A stretch of DNA of 64,000 nucleotides from Micromonospora cabrerizensis (GCF_022230955.1 NZ_JAKKFI010000081.1:62001-126000); one strand, 5' to 3'; positions 1-8,142 are shown, numbered from the stretch's first letter. The notes: generated by a model not told the origin, from the sequence alone. Translations and numbers: made by a program.

Positions 1-269
1 ACTGTGGAGGACGGGGCGTCGACCTGGGCGAGGCCGGCGTCGACGAGCTGGTCGACCACCTGGTGCACGGCCGGCTCGTCGATCTTGAGGGTGCTGGTGA
101 CCCGGTGCGTCAGGTGCGCGCGTTCGGCCGGACCCTCGGCGAGGACGTGCAGCGCGAGGAGCTGGTTGAACGTGACGCCGAGGGGGCCGATGGCCCGTTC
201 GAGCAGGGCCCGGGTGGCGTAGTGGGCGTGGCCGATGACCTGCCCGTTGAGGGTGGGGACGGTGGACAT
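1..269 (-). CDS. MarR/winged-helix transcriptional regulator, 3' end outside the window
   Basis: The minus-strand frame opens at ATG 269 and stays open to the window edge (89 codons), so the protein is cut off. The visible part begins MSTVPTLNGQVIGHAHYATR and continues with an N-terminal helix, a first helix containing GVTFNQLLALHVLAEGP, and a recognition-helix region with TSTLKIDEPAVHQVVDQLVDAG, the arrangement of a MarR-type winged helix. AGGAGG lies just upstream of the ATG. It is divergent from a second MarR-like gene at 366, and the 96-base gap between them holds two overlapping palindromes that are good candidates for its own operator. Ligand and targets are unknown. Confidence 0.75.
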   Translation of the reverse strand, partial: MSTVPTLNGQVIGHAHYATRALLERAIGPLGVTFNQLLALHVLAEGPAERAHLTHRVTSTLKIDEPAVHQVVDQLVDAGLAQVDAPSST

Positions 270-283
270 GGAACCTCCTTCAA

Positions 284-318
284 AACGTTGGCATCGCCAA
301 CGTTGGAGCCGCCAACGT
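284..318. promoter_or_regulatory. Overlapping palindromic operators between divergent MarR genes
   Basis: AACGTTGGC at 284-292 and GCCAACGTT at 296-304 form a perfect 9+9 inverted repeat with a 3-base spacer. The right half is reused as the left half of a second palindrome (ACGTTGG at 300-306, CCAACGT at 312-318). Such motifs fit dimeric MarR binding. The site covers the 5' leader and promoter region of the minus-strand gene and lies 36-70 bases from the -10 box of the plus-strand gene, so one protein could control both. Confidence 0.6.
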
Positions 319-353
319 AACATCCGATCGTGGGTCGCACCAACGATTACTGG

Positions 354-359
354 TAGGCT
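354..359 (+). promoter_or_regulatory. -10 box of a leaderless transcript
   Basis: TAGGCT fits the actinobacterial TANNNT -10 consensus. Exactly six bases separate it from ATG 366, which puts the expected transcription start on the A of the start codon. No Shine-Dalgarno sequence precedes this ATG. Confidence 0.55.
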
Positions 360-365
360 GCGCCC

Positions 366-818
366 ATGGATTCCGCGGCCCCGCAGTCACCCGCCGGGCT
401 GCGCACCACCCCGACCTGGCTGCTCAACCAGACCGCCACCCACGCCAGCCGCCTGCTCAGCGAAGGCTTCGCCGCACACGACCTGCGCGGCTACCACTAC
501 CGGCTGCTCACCGCGCTCGCCGAGGACGGCCCGGCGAGTCAGGCCGACCTGGGACGCCGCTGCGGCATTGACCGCAGCGACGTCGTCGCGGCCATCAACG
601 ACCTGGCCGGCCGAGGGCTCGTGGTGCGCGCCCCCGACCCGGCCGATCGCCGCCGCAACGTCATCAGCATCACCGACGACGGCACCGCCGAGGCCCGCCG
701 GCTGGGCCACACCCTCGACCGCGTCCAACGTGACCTGCTCGCCCCGCTGTCCGCCACCGAACGCGACCAGCTGACCCGCCTGCTCACCCGACTGCTGGCG
801 CACCACAGCCGGCAGTGA
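366..818 (+). CDS. MarR family transcriptional regulator
   Basis: 150 residues, the usual length for a MarR protein. An N-terminal dimerisation helix is followed by the winged helix at about residues 45-105: ASQADLGRRCGIDRSDVVAA is the recognition helix-turn-helix, and the wing contains the hallmark DPADRRRNVISITDDG (DxRxxR family motif). The C-terminal helices complete the dimer interface. The start is taken as ATG 366 because a -10 box sits six bases upstream (leaderless). It is divergent from the MarR-like gene at 269 with shared palindromes between. The effector is not predictable; the adjacent DUF protein and peroxiredoxin are on the other strand and need not be targets. Confidence 0.85.
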   Translation: MDSAAPQSPAGLRTTPTWLLNQTATHASRLLSEGFAAHDLRGYHYRLLTALAEDGPASQADLGRRCGIDRSDVVAAINDLAGRGLVVRAPDPADRRRNVISITDDGTAEARRLGHTLDRVQRDLLAPLSATERDQLTRLLTRLLAHHSRQ

Positions 819-824
819 CCCGCC

Positions 825-1511
825 TCAGCGGGCCTCGCGCAACTCCGCCAGCCGGGCCTCGATCTCGGCCAGCTCGGCGCGCAGCTTCTCCGCCTGCTGC
901 TCCGCCTCGGCCCGCTCGGTGCCGAGGATCTGCTCCACCGCCTCCTGCACACCGGGCACGTCGACCAGCCCCACCATCTTCAACGCCTCCGCCGGCTTCA
1001 CCACGTACGGCTTCGCGAGGGCCTTGCTGCCCTGCTGCGCCGCGACGGTCCACTCACCGTCGGCGTACGCCAGCGTCACCGTCAGACCCGCGGGACCCTT
1101 CGGCTTGACGGCCTTGACCGCCCGCCGCGCCGGCGGCTTCTCCGTCTGCTCCACCTTCGGCTCCTCCTGTCGCTGCGCGGGCACCCGCGGCGTGTCCAAC
1201 ACGAACTCCGGCGCCGCCACCGTGGGCGACTCCTGCGCCTCCGGCTCCGGTTTCGGCTCCACCACCCGCCGCGTCACACCCTTGGGTGCCACGGCCAGGT
1301 CGGCGGGGGAGAACGGCAACTCGTCGCGGCCGAAGCGCACCACCACGAACTCGTCGGACACCTCAGGGTCGGTCAGCTCGATCACCTGACCGACCTGACC
1401 GGCGATCTGCCCCGCCGACGCGGTGAACACCACCCGCGGCTTACGCCCGGCAGCCAACGCCTCCCGGATGCTCTGCACCTCGCTAGTGGACAAACCCTGG
1501 CCGGCATCCAT
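825..1511 (-). CDS. Conserved actinobacterial hypothetical protein with C-terminal coiled coil
   Basis: 228 residues from ATG 1511 (an in-frame GTG lies one codon upstream); AGAGGG five bases before the ATG is the ribosome binding site. Residues about 1-85 form a compact domain containing PRVVFTASAGQIAGQVGQVI and VVVRFGRDELPFSPADL, a pattern I remember from actinobacterial proteins of unknown function (possibly DUF6319, not verified). A Pro/Glu-rich linker and a basic stretch (RRAVKAVKPKG) follow, then a second small domain and a final Glu/Ala-rich heptad coiled coil (about 190-228). There is no signal peptide or membrane segment, so it is cytoplasmic. Function unknown. It ends seven bases after the convergent MarR gene. 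Confidence 0.7.
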   Translation of the reverse strand: MDAGQGLSTSEVQSIREALAAGRKPRVVFTASAGQIAGQVGQVIELTDPEVSDEFVVVRFGRDELPFSPADLAVAPKGVTRRVVEPKPEPEAQESPTVAAPEFVLDTPRVPAQRQEEPKVEQTEKPPARRAVKAVKPKGPAGLTVTLAYADGEWTVAAQQGSKALAKPYVVKPAEALKMVGLVDVPGVQEAVEQILGTERAEAEQQAEKLRAELAEIEARLAELREAR

Positions 1512-1594
1512 CACAACCCTCTTCCGTACACCTGTTTGATTGCTGTCTTGATACCAGCCGACTGCGACACCCGTCGCACAGGGCCCACGCCCAC

Positions 1595-2056
1595 TCAGCC
1601 GCCCAACGCCCGCAGCGCCCGGTCCGCGTGGTCGTTCATGCTGACCTCGCTGTGGATCACCTCGACCACCCGGCGGTCGACGCCGATGACGAACGTCATC
1701 CGCTTCATGCTCAACGGCCCCAACGGCACCCGCCGCTTCACCCCGAACTGCTGCGCCACCGTCCCGTCCTCATCCGAGAGCAGCGGATAGTCGAAACCGT
1801 GCAGCTTCGAGAACTCCGCCTGCTTCGCCACCGGGTCGCGGCTGATGCCCACCCGCGACGCGCCCAGCGCCGTGAACTCCGCCCCGAGGTCACGGAAGTG
1901 ACAGCTCTCCGCCGTGCACCCCCGGGTCATCGCCGCCGGGTAGAAGAACAGCACCACCGGACCGGCCGCCAAAAACTCCGACAGCCGCCGCGGCGTGCCC
2001 GTCTCATCCGGCAGCTCGAAATCCTGCACCACGTCGCCGACACCCACACCCGCCAC
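1595..2056 (-). CDS. Peroxiredoxin, BCP/PrxQ type
   Basis: 153 residues from GTG 2056 with GGAGG upstream. It reduces H2O2 and organic hydroperoxides in the cytoplasm, using thioredoxin-type reductants. The sequence shows the AhpC/TSA thioredoxin fold: PVVLFFYPAAMTRGCTAESC carries the peroxidatic Cys47 and, five residues on, the resolving Cys52, the spacing typical of atypical two-cysteine PrxQ enzymes. The residue before GCTAESC is Arg where most family members have Pro-Gly. Length is normal for BCP. It lies between two unrelated minus-strand genes with 45 bases to the patatin gene. Confidence 0.9.
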   Translation of the reverse strand: MAGVGVGDVVQDFELPDETGTPRRLSEFLAAGPVVLFFYPAAMTRGCTAESCHFRDLGAEFTALGASRVGISRDPVAKQAEFSKLHGFDYPLLSDEDGTVAQQFGVKRRVPLGPLSMKRMTFVIGVDRRVVEVIHSEVSMNDHADRALRALGG

Positions 2057-2101
2057 CGCGCACCTCCGTTGTCCGATCGAACGCGCGGTGAGCGTAAGCG
2101 A

Positions 2102-2935
2102 TCACGCCCAGAGCGCCGCCACCTCGTCGGCCACCTCGTCGGCCTGGGCCCACCCGGCCCGCGCCGCACCCGCCCGCCGCGCCGGGTCCAGCACGTTGCG
2201 GCCGATCGCCGTACGCGCCGCCGCGTCCGGCGTCACCACCACCACCCGCGACCCGGCCACCCGCAACGCGTCCACCTGCGCCGACAGCCGCGGCATCGGC
2301 CCGAACGCCGCCGACGTCGGCGCGAACACCAGCACCCTGCTCGCACCGGCCGCCAGGTCCGCATTCACTGACGAGCGCATCCCACCGTCGACGAACCGCC
2401 GCGCACCGATCGTCACCGGCGGCCACACCCCCGGCACCGCGCAACTGGCACCCACCGCATCCACCAGGGACACCCCACTGTCCCGGTCGAACACCACGAA
2501 CTCACCGGACGACGCGTCCACCGCCGTCACCAGCAGCCGCCGCTGCGGCCACTCCCGGTCCGGCAGACGGGCCTCGATCACCACGCGCCGCGACGCCTCC
2601 GACTCGGTACGCGCCGCCACCGCCATCGCCCCGATCCGCGCCCGAGAACGCGCCGCGTCGCGGCTGCGGCCACCGGCCCACGCCAACCTCGCCAGCACCG
2701 CGAAGCCCAGCCGCGCCGGCGTCGCATTCGACGGTGGCGCCAGCTGCTCCTCGTAGAACCGCCGCACCGGCAACCCCGAGCACACCTGCGCGCCGACCAC
2801 CGACCCCGCCGACGTGCCCACCACCAGGTCCGCCTCGGTGACCGGCACCCCCTGCTCGACCAGACCCGCCAGCAACCCCAACTCCCAGGCCACCCCGGTC
2901 ACCCCGCCACCACCGAGCACCAACGCCCGCCGCAT
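2102..2935 (-). CDS. Patatin-like phospholipase
   Basis: 277 residues from ATG 2935, chosen because GAGGAGGG lies six bases upstream and the patatin domain begins at once. Patatins are Ser-Asp dyad lipid acyl hydrolases. Visible elements are the glycine-rich oxyanion loop ALVLGGGGVTG (residues 4-14), the nucleophile elbow GTSAG (about residue 40), and the DGG containing the catalytic Asp (FVDGGMRSSVNADLA). There is no signal peptide, so it probably acts in the cytoplasm or at the inner membrane face. The substrate cannot be read from sequence. The divergent SDR gene starts 87 bases away. Confidence 0.88.
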   Translation of the reverse strand: MRRALVLGGGGVTGVAWELGLLAGLVEQGVPVTEADLVVGTSAGSVVGAQVCSGLPVRRFYEEQLAPPSNATPARLGFAVLARLAWAGGRSRDAARSRARIGAMAVAARTESEASRRVVIEARLPDREWPQRRLLVTAVDASSGEFVVFDRDSGVSLVDAVGASCAVPGVWPPVTIGARRFVDGGMRSSVNADLAAGASRVLVFAPTSAAFGPMPRLSAQVDALRVAGSRVVVVTPDAAARTAIGRNVLDPARRAGAARAGWAQADEVADEVAALWA

Positions 2936-3022
2936 GTGACCCTCCTCTCGACGACCGACCCGCGCCGGCCACGGTAGCGTCGGCCACACATCCGCGCAGC
3001 CGTCAGCACCCCGGGAGGCACC

Positions 3023-3751
3023 GTGGCACCCGTCACCGTCATCACCGGCGGTGGCCGCGGCATCGGCGCGGCCACCGCCCGCCGCCTCGCCCACGCCGGT
3101 CACCACGTCGCCCTGTGCTACCGCCGCGACGAAGCCGCCGCCACCGCCGTCCTGACCGACCTGCGCGCCGCCGGCGCACAGGCCGTCGCGGTACGCGCCG
3201 ACACCACCGACCCCGACCAGGTCGCCGCGCTGTTCGACGCGGCCGCCCACCTCGGCCCGCTCACCGGCCTGGTCAACAACGCCGGCGTCACCAGCCCGAT
3301 CGGGCCCTTCACCGAGCTGCGCGTCGACGACCTGCGCCGCGTCGTCGACGTCAACCTCGTCGGCTACGTCCTCTGCGCCCAGCAGGCCGCCCGCCGGCTG
3401 ACCGACGGTGGCGCGATCGTCAACGTCTCGTCGGCCGCCGCGACCCTCGGAAGCCCGGGGGAGTACGTGCACTACGCCGCCGTGAAGGCCGCCACCGACA
3501 CCCTCACCGTCGGCCTGGCCAAGGAACTCGCCCCGAAGGGCATCCGGGTCAACGCCGTCGCACCCGGCATCGTGCGCACCGACATCCACGCCGACTCCGG
3601 CGTACCCGACCGCGCCGACACCGCCGTCGGTCGCATCCCGCTGGGCCGCGCCGGCGAACCCGACGAGATCGCCGCCGCCATCGCCTGGCTGCTCAGCCCG
3701 GACGCCTCGTACGCCACCGGCACGGTCCTGCGGGTCTCCGGCGGTCTCTGA
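3023..3751 (+). CDS. SDR family oxidoreductase, FabG-like
   Basis: 242 residues from GTG 3023, with GGGAGG seven bases upstream. It is a classical short-chain dehydrogenase: the cofactor loop TGGGRGIG (residues 8-15), NNAG at about residue 90, the catalytic Ser of NVSSAA, and the YxxxK motif in YVHYAAVKAATD. R and RR after the beta-2 strand (ALCYRRDE) favour NADP(H). The substrate is unknown; the closest functional class is 3-oxoacyl-ACP reductase, but a single SDR cannot be assigned by sequence alone. Its last codons form the left arm of a terminator shared with the convergent transporter operon. Confidence 0.88.
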   Translation: MAPVTVITGGGRGIGAATARRLAHAGHHVALCYRRDEAAATAVLTDLRAAGAQAVAVRADTTDPDQVAALFDAAAHLGPLTGLVNNAGVTSPIGPFTELRVDDLRRVVDVNLVGYVLCAQQAARRLTDGGAIVNVSSAAATLGSPGEYVHYAAVKAATDTLTVGLAKELAPKGIRVNAVAPGIVRTDIHADSGVPDRADTAVGRIPLGRAGEPDEIAAAIAWLLSPDASYATGTVLRVSGGL

Positions 3752-3781
3752 CCCCGCGTTCACAGAGTCAGAGACCGCCGG
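3738..3781. terminator. Bidirectional terminator hairpin
   Basis: A perfect 15-bp stem (3738-3752 with 3767-3781) and a 14-base loop lie between the convergent SDR gene and the transporter operon. The left arm includes the SDR stop codon. As usual in high-GC actinobacteria there is no U tract. Confidence 0.7.
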
Positions 3782-3788
3782 ACCCAGG

Positions 3789-3914
3789 TCAGTGGGTGAA
3801 CAGCTTCGCCGCCGTGATGACCGTCTGCGTCACCCCGTAACCCAGCAGCGCCGCCACCACCAACCAGGAAATCCACAACCGGGCCTGCTGCCCGGATCGA
3901 CTGTCGTCGCTCAT
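3789..3914 (-). CDS. Small single-span membrane protein, partner of the OFA-type MFS transporter
   Basis: 41 residues (MSDDSRSGQQ at the start, ending AAKLFTH) with one hydrophobic segment at about residues 13-29 (LWISWLVVAALLGYGV). The ATG at 3914 overlaps the stop codon of the upstream MFS gene in an ATGA, so translation is coupled. Actinobacterial oxalate/formate antiporter-type MFS genes are commonly followed by such a tiny gene, annotated as an MFS small subunit; its role is not established. A terminator hairpin follows immediately. Confidence 0.75.
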   Translation of the reverse strand: MSDDSRSGQQARLWISWLVVAALLGYGVTQTVITAAKLFTH

Positions 3915-5323
3915 CGCGTACCACTCCTCTGCGCGGTCCTGTCCTCGTCAACGCCCTGATCCGCCGACGGCTCGTGGTAGCGCTGCGGCACCGGCCGCAC
4001 CAGCAGGTTCGCCACGAAGCCCACGGCCAGCACCCCCACCATCGTGAACAACGCCGGCCGGTACGCCGCCGCCGTCAACGAACCCGGCTCACCCTGCGCG
4101 TCGAGGAAACCGTTGACGATCAGCGGACCCGCGATCCCCGCCGCCGACCAGGCGGTCAACAACCGGCCGTGGATCGCGCCGACCTGGAACGTGCCGAACA
4201 GGTCCCGCAGGTACGCCGGCACGGTCGCGAAACCGCCGCCGTAGAACGACAGGATCACGCACGCCAACAACACGAACAACGCCGTCGCGGTCTGCCCCAC
4301 CAGGGCCAGCAACGTGTACAGCACCATCCCGACACCCAGATACACCATGTAGATCGGCTTGCGGCCGATCACGTCCGAGGTGGACGACCACACGAACCGG
4401 CCCGCCATGTTGAACAGCGACAACAGACCCACGAACCCGCCGGCCGCGGCGACGCTCACCGCCGACGTGCCGTTGTCCCGGAAGAAGTCCTGGATCATCG
4501 GGCTGGCCTGCTCCAGGATGCCGATGCCCGCGGTGACGTTGCAGAACAACACCACCCACAGCAGCCAGAACGAGCGCGTCTTCACCGCGTTCGCCGCCGA
4601 CACGTTCGCCGTGGTGACCAGCGGTTTCGCCGCCACGCTCGCGGGGTCGAACCCGGCCGGGCGCCAGCCCTCCGCCGGCACCCGCACGTTCGCCACCCCG
4701 AACATCATGATCACGAAATAGCCCAGGCCGAGCGTCACGAACAACCACACCAGCGCGCTGCCCGACGCCGTCGAGCCCGCGTTGGACGGGTCGTAACCGG
4801 CGTCGAAGAACGACAACAACTGTCGGGACAGGGGAGAGGCGACCATCGCCCCACCACCGAACCCCATGATCGCCAACCCGGTCGCCAGACCCGGCCGGTC
4901 CGGGAACCACTTGATCAGCGTCGAGACGGGGGAGATGTACCCGATGCCCAGACCGATGCCACCGAGCAACCCGTAGCCCAGATACAGCAACCACAGCTGC
5001 TTCGTGGCGATGCCCAGCGAGCCCACCAAGAAGCCCGCCGCCCAGAAACAGGCCGAGACGAACATGGCCTTACGCGGACCGTTCGCCTCCACCCAGGTCC
5101 CCGCCACCGCGGCGGACAACCCGAGCATCACGATCGCGATACTGAAGATCACCCCGATCGCCGTCTGACTGGCGTCGAAGTGGGCGATCAGCGAGTTCTT
5201 GTAGACGCTGGTCGCGTAGACCTGACCGATGCAGAGGTGGATGGCCAACGCCGCCGGGGGGATGAGCCACCTGCTGTAACCGGGCGGCGCGACGGTGTGC
5301 CGACGATCGAGTGCGGAAAGCAT
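3911..5323 (-). CDS. OFA family MFS transporter (oxalate/formate antiporter-like)
   Basis: 470 residues from ATG 5323 (GAGAGGAAG upstream); a longer frame upstream lacks a better start. About 12 membrane spans are visible. The family signature is clear: GIGLGIGYISPVSTLIKWFP followed by RPGLATGLAIMGFGGGA, and the N-terminal HLCIGQVYATSVYKNSL. OFA members exchange small carboxylates such as oxalate and formate; in actinobacteria the substrate is often unknown. The window also encodes a seleno-formate dehydrogenase, which makes formate a reasonable but unproven guess. Translation is coupled to the 41-residue membrane peptide. Confidence 0.88.
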   Translation of the reverse strand: MLSALDRRHTVAPPGYSRWLIPPAALAIHLCIGQVYATSVYKNSLIAHFDASQTAIGVIFSIAIVMLGLSAAVAGTWVEANGPRKAMFVSACFWAAGFLVGSLGIATKQLWLLYLGYGLLGGIGLGIGYISPVSTLIKWFPDRPGLATGLAIMGFGGGAMVASPLSRQLLSFFDAGYDPSNAGSTASGSALVWLFVTLGLGYFVIMMFGVANVRVPAEGWRPAGFDPASVAAKPLVTTANVSAANAVKTRSFWLLWVVLFCNVTAGIGILEQASPMIQDFFRDNGTSAVSVAAAGGFVGLLSLFNMAGRFVWSSTSDVIGRKPIYMVYLGVGMVLYTLLALVGQTATALFVLLACVILSFYGGGFATVPAYLRDLFGTFQVGAIHGRLLTAWSAAGIAGPLIVNGFLDAQGEPGSLTAAAYRPALFTMVGVLAVGFVANLLVRPVPQRYHEPSADQGVDEDRTAQRSGTR

Positions 5324-5455
5324 GCGGTGCTTCCTCTCCGAGGACGAAGGACGTCCCGGACAACGTGCCCACACCACACGCACACGGCAAACCTCACCGT
5401 CGCCGGACGGTCATCCCGGTGAGCTGAGCGGTCAGTCAGCGACCACGCCGACCCA

Positions 5456-6835
5456 CTAGCGCAGGTCCGGGGTGTGCCAGCCGCCGGCCAACGCATCGGC
5501 GTCCGCCGGACCCCAACTGCCCTTCTCGTACGACTGCACCGCCGCCGGCAGATCCAGGATCGGCTCCACGACACGCCACTCCTGCTCGATCGTCTCCTCA
5601 CGAGCGAAGCGCAGGTGCTGCCCATCCATCGCGTCGTCGAGCAACCGCTCGTACGCCTCCTGACGCCGACCCAGAGCCGAACCGAAGTCAACCGACAGAT
5701 CCACCGGACGACTCGTCACCTCCGCGCCCGGGCTCTTCGCCTGGATCGACATCGTGATGCCGTCACCACGCCCGAGGCGGAACCGCAACAGGTTCGCAGC
5801 CGGCACCATGCCCCGCTCCGCCGGGATGAGGGCCCGCTGCGGCTGCTTGAACTCGACCACGACCTCCGTCGCCGTCCCCGGAAGAGACTTACCGGTACGC
5901 AGGTAGAAGGGCACACCCGCCCAGCGAGGCGAGGCGATCGTCAACCGGGTGGCGACGAACGTCTCCGTGTTCGACTCCGCAGCGACACCCGGCTCGTCCC
6001 GGTACCCCGCGTACTGCCCCCGCACGGTCGACTGCGGCGACAGCGCCTCGATCTGCCGCAGCACCGCGACCTCCGCCTCCCGGAACGCGGCCGCGTCGTC
6101 AGCGGCGGGCGCCTCCATCGCGATCAGCGCGACGACCTGCAGGATGTGGTTCTGCAACACGTCACGGGTCGCGCCGACGGTGTCGTAGAACCCGGCCCGC
6201 CCCTGCGTGCCGAACCCCTCCGCCAGCGTGACCTGAATGTTGTCGATGTGCTCGTTGTTCCACAGCGGCTCGAACAGCCGGTTGGCGAACCGGAAGGCGT
6301 AGAGGCCCTCGACGGCTTCCTTACCGAGGTAGTGGTCGATGCGGAACACCCGCTCCGGGTCGAAGGCCGCCCGCAGCGTGCGGTCCAGCTCACGGGAGGA
6401 CTCCACGTCCCGCCCGAACGGCTTCTCCACGATCACCCGGCCCCGGTCGGCCAGGCCGACCGCCGCGAGACCGTCCACGACGGCACCGAACACCGCCGGA
6501 GGGATCGCCAGGTAGAACAGCGGTCGCTCGGCACCTCGCAGACGCTCCGCCAACCGTTGGTAGGTGACCGGGTCCGCGTAGTTGCCGGAGATCATCGACA
6601 GGTTGGCCGCCAGCTGGTCGAAAACCTCGTCGTCAACCTCGTCGTTGGCCTCGGCGACCGCCTTGCGGGCCATCGTGACGAGCTGTTGATCATCCCAGGG
6701 GGAGCGGGCCACACCGATCACCGGGACGTCCAGGCGGTCGCGCCGGGTCAACTCGTACAGCGCCGGGAACAGCTTCTTCGAAACGAGGTCTCCCGTGACG
6801 CCGAACAGCACGACCGCGTCTGAGCGCATGCGCAT
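5456..6835 (-). CDS. zwf: Glucose-6-phosphate 1-dehydrogenase
   Basis: 459 residues, close to the usual 460-510 of the family. It oxidises glucose 6-phosphate to 6-phosphogluconolactone with NAD(P)+, the first step of the pentose phosphate pathway. Seen directly: the nucleotide loop LFGVTGDLVSKKL near the N-terminus, EKPFGRD, and the active-site signature RIDHYLGKE (catalytic His/Lys). ATG 6835 has GGAAG six bases upstream; a second ATG lies two codons later. No opcA or tal/tkt neighbours are present, so this is a stand-alone copy, possibly additional to the one in the main pentose phosphate cluster. Confidence 0.95.
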   Translation of the reverse strand: MRMRSDAVVLFGVTGDLVSKKLFPALYELTRRDRLDVPVIGVARSPWDDQQLVTMARKAVAEANDEVDDEVFDQLAANLSMISGNYADPVTYQRLAERLRGAERPLFYLAIPPAVFGAVVDGLAAVGLADRGRVIVEKPFGRDVESSRELDRTLRAAFDPERVFRIDHYLGKEAVEGLYAFRFANRLFEPLWNNEHIDNIQVTLAEGFGTQGRAGFYDTVGATRDVLQNHILQVVALIAMEAPAADDAAAFREAEVAVLRQIEALSPQSTVRGQYAGYRDEPGVAAESNTETFVATRLTIASPRWAGVPFYLRTGKSLPGTATEVVVEFKQPQRALIPAERGMVPAANLLRFRLGRGDGITMSIQAKSPGAEVTSRPVDLSVDFGSALGRRQEAYERLLDDAMDGQHLRFAREETIEQEWRVVEPILDLPAAVQSYEKGSWGPADADALAGGWHTPDLR

Positions 6836-7179
6836 GGCACTTCCATTCGATCATGTAATTCTGATCTTCCGAACGGACAACGGCGCGGCCCAGCGCGAGA
6901 ATTCCCCTGCGAGGGGCGCACGTGAGGTCGGCGACAGCGACGGCGCTTACCCTGAAGAAGGTTCGCAGCTCAGGTGTGATGCGGGCAACGGCCCACCCTG
7001 ATCGACGAAGTTCGATCATCATAACGCCTGCACAGACCCGTCGGTAGGGCAGAGAGACGGCCGACACCAGTCCACCCTTCGGGACCATGGACAGCACCGG
7101 CGACCAACGCCCGTCGTGACCGTGGTCGCGGCCCTCAACTCCGGCGGTCCGGGTGACGCGACCTTCCAGGAGACGCTGT

Positions 7180-7290
7180 CCGCGCGGCACCTTCACCCTG
7201 ATCGACGCGGTCGGGCACTACCTGCCGTACGAACGACCCGCGTTGCTGCGGTCACTCACGCAGGACTGGTTGTGCCGTACACGCGCGTAG
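7180..7290 (+). pseudogene. Remnant of an alpha/beta hydrolase C-terminus
   Basis: One plus-strand frame reads GTFTLIDAVGHYLPYERPAL then LRSLTQDWL and stops at 7290. This matches the end of epoxide-hydrolase/esterase type alpha/beta hydrolases, where the catalytic His sits in a G-H-x-x-x-x-E-R-P motif before a final helix ending DWL. Upstream the same frame has no recognisable fold, so only the C-terminal piece survives. It abuts the dif-like site, which could mark an old insertion or deletion end point. Confidence 0.4.
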
Positions 7291-7304
7291 ACGCACGACG
7301 AGTA

Positions 7305-7332
7305 CGATTCGATAATGTACATTATGTAAAGC
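7305..7332. other. dif-like Xer recombination site (site 1)
   Basis: An 11-base left arm CGATTCGATAA, a 6-base spacer TGTACA and an 11-base right arm TTATGTAAAGC reproduce the arm-spacer-arm plan of bacterial dif sites. The right arm matches the XerD arm of Bacillus subtilis dif (TTATGTAAACT) at 9 of 11 positions, and the spacer differs from that of E. coli dif (TGTATA) at one. The core is a perfect 14-base palindrome (7312-7325). It lies 1.1 kb from a XerC/D-like gene. Whether it is the chromosomal dif, an element end or a chance palindrome cannot be told from here. Confidence 0.5.
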
Positions 7333-7373
7333 TGCGTTATCTGGCGGTCCCCTCCGCCGCCGCTGAGCAGTGG

Positions 7374-8129
7374 TCAGTCGCGTGTCAGTCCCGGCGGACA
7401 CGCGTCCTCGTCGGGTCGGACCGGACGGGCACCGACCAGTGGGTTGCTCCGCAGGCCGGCGATGACAGCGTCGCTGCCGCCGACGTCGGTCCAGGTGTCG
7501 TCCCAGAGGGCCGAGACGAGCCAGGAGCGATCCGCCGGAAAGAACAGGTCGGGCAGCGGGCCGTCACCGCGCATGTGACCGGTCCGCCAGGTCAGGGCCT
7601 GCCCGGGTCCCGCCTCGATGAGGACGTAGGACCAGCCCCAGTAGAGCGACACCCTCGGGGCGCGCGGAAAGACGACGTCGTGGGCGCCGGTGTCGAGATA
7701 ACCCAACCACCAGGGCTGCTCCGGGGTACGTGCCACCAGCTCGTGGACCACGGCCTGTTCGTGGGCGTCGACGCCGACACCGTCGGGCGGGTGGAAGGTC
7801 GCGTACGCGTCGAACACCTCCGGGATCGCGGCGGTGATCGCAAGACCCTGTGTGGTGTGGCCGGCGAGCCAGGCGACGTCGCTGGCCGTGCCGATCCGCC
7901 AGCTCCGTCCGTCCTTGTGGACGTCCAGGGGCTGCGCCGAGGCGTTGTCCCCGTCGTGGCGTCCGGCCAGGGCGGTGGGCGATGCGGAGGGGGCCAACCC
8001 GGGTCGGCCGTCCGCTTCCCACTGGTGCCCCTGGGGGCAGGCCACGTCGATGGGGTGGGCCGGGTCCCGGTAGACGATGGGCATGCCGGGTCGACCGCAG
8101 ACGGGGCAGGCGGCGGCGGGCGACGTCAT
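7374..8129 (-). CDS. Hypothetical protein with N-terminal zinc-ribbon-like motif
   Basis: 251 residues from ATG 8129, preferred over an upstream in-frame start at 8138 because a TATCGT box lies seven bases before it. The N-terminus has CPVCG at residues 8-12 and CPQGH about 20 residues later, a CxxC...CxxGH pattern likely to bind one zinc ion. The rest is a soluble, Trp- and Pro-rich domain (PWWLGYLDTGAHDVVFPRAP, LYWGWSYVLIEAGPG) I do not recognise; it might bind a small ligand. The gene lies alone between two dif-like sites. Confidence 0.65.
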   Translation of the reverse strand: MTSPAAACPVCGRPGMPIVYRDPAHPIDVACPQGHQWEADGRPGLAPSASPTALAGRHDGDNASAQPLDVHKDGRSWRIGTASDVAWLAGHTTQGLAITAAIPEVFDAYATFHPPDGVGVDAHEQAVVHELVARTPEQPWWLGYLDTGAHDVVFPRAPRVSLYWGWSYVLIEAGPGQALTWRTGHMRGDGPLPDLFFPADRSWLVSALWDDTWTDVGGSDAVIAGLRSNPLVGARPVRPDEDACPPGLTRD

Positions 8130-8136
8130 GCCGCGC

Positions 8137-8142
8137 ACGATA
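8137..8142 (-). promoter_or_regulatory. -10 box of a probable leaderless transcript
   Basis: Minus-strand TATCGT, seven bases before ATG 8129. No Shine-Dalgarno sequence is present, so translation from the transcript's first codon is likely. Confidence 0.4.

Larger units (their letters stand above)
6836..7373. other. Intergenic stretch of 538 bases with no intact gene
   Basis: The part next to zwf (6836-7115) should carry its promoter; base composition there is lower in GC than the surroundings but no convincing -35/-10 pair stands out. The second part holds a hydrolase gene remnant (7180-7290) and a dif-like palindromic site (7305-7332). A long plus-strand frame from 7116 across this region and the next gene is a shadow, not a gene. 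Confidence 0.6.

Noticed and set aside
3974..5422. 482-codon plus-strand frame opposite the OFA transporter
   Set aside because: Arg/His/Gln-rich composition without a fold; it is the antisense shadow of a GC-rich membrane protein gene.
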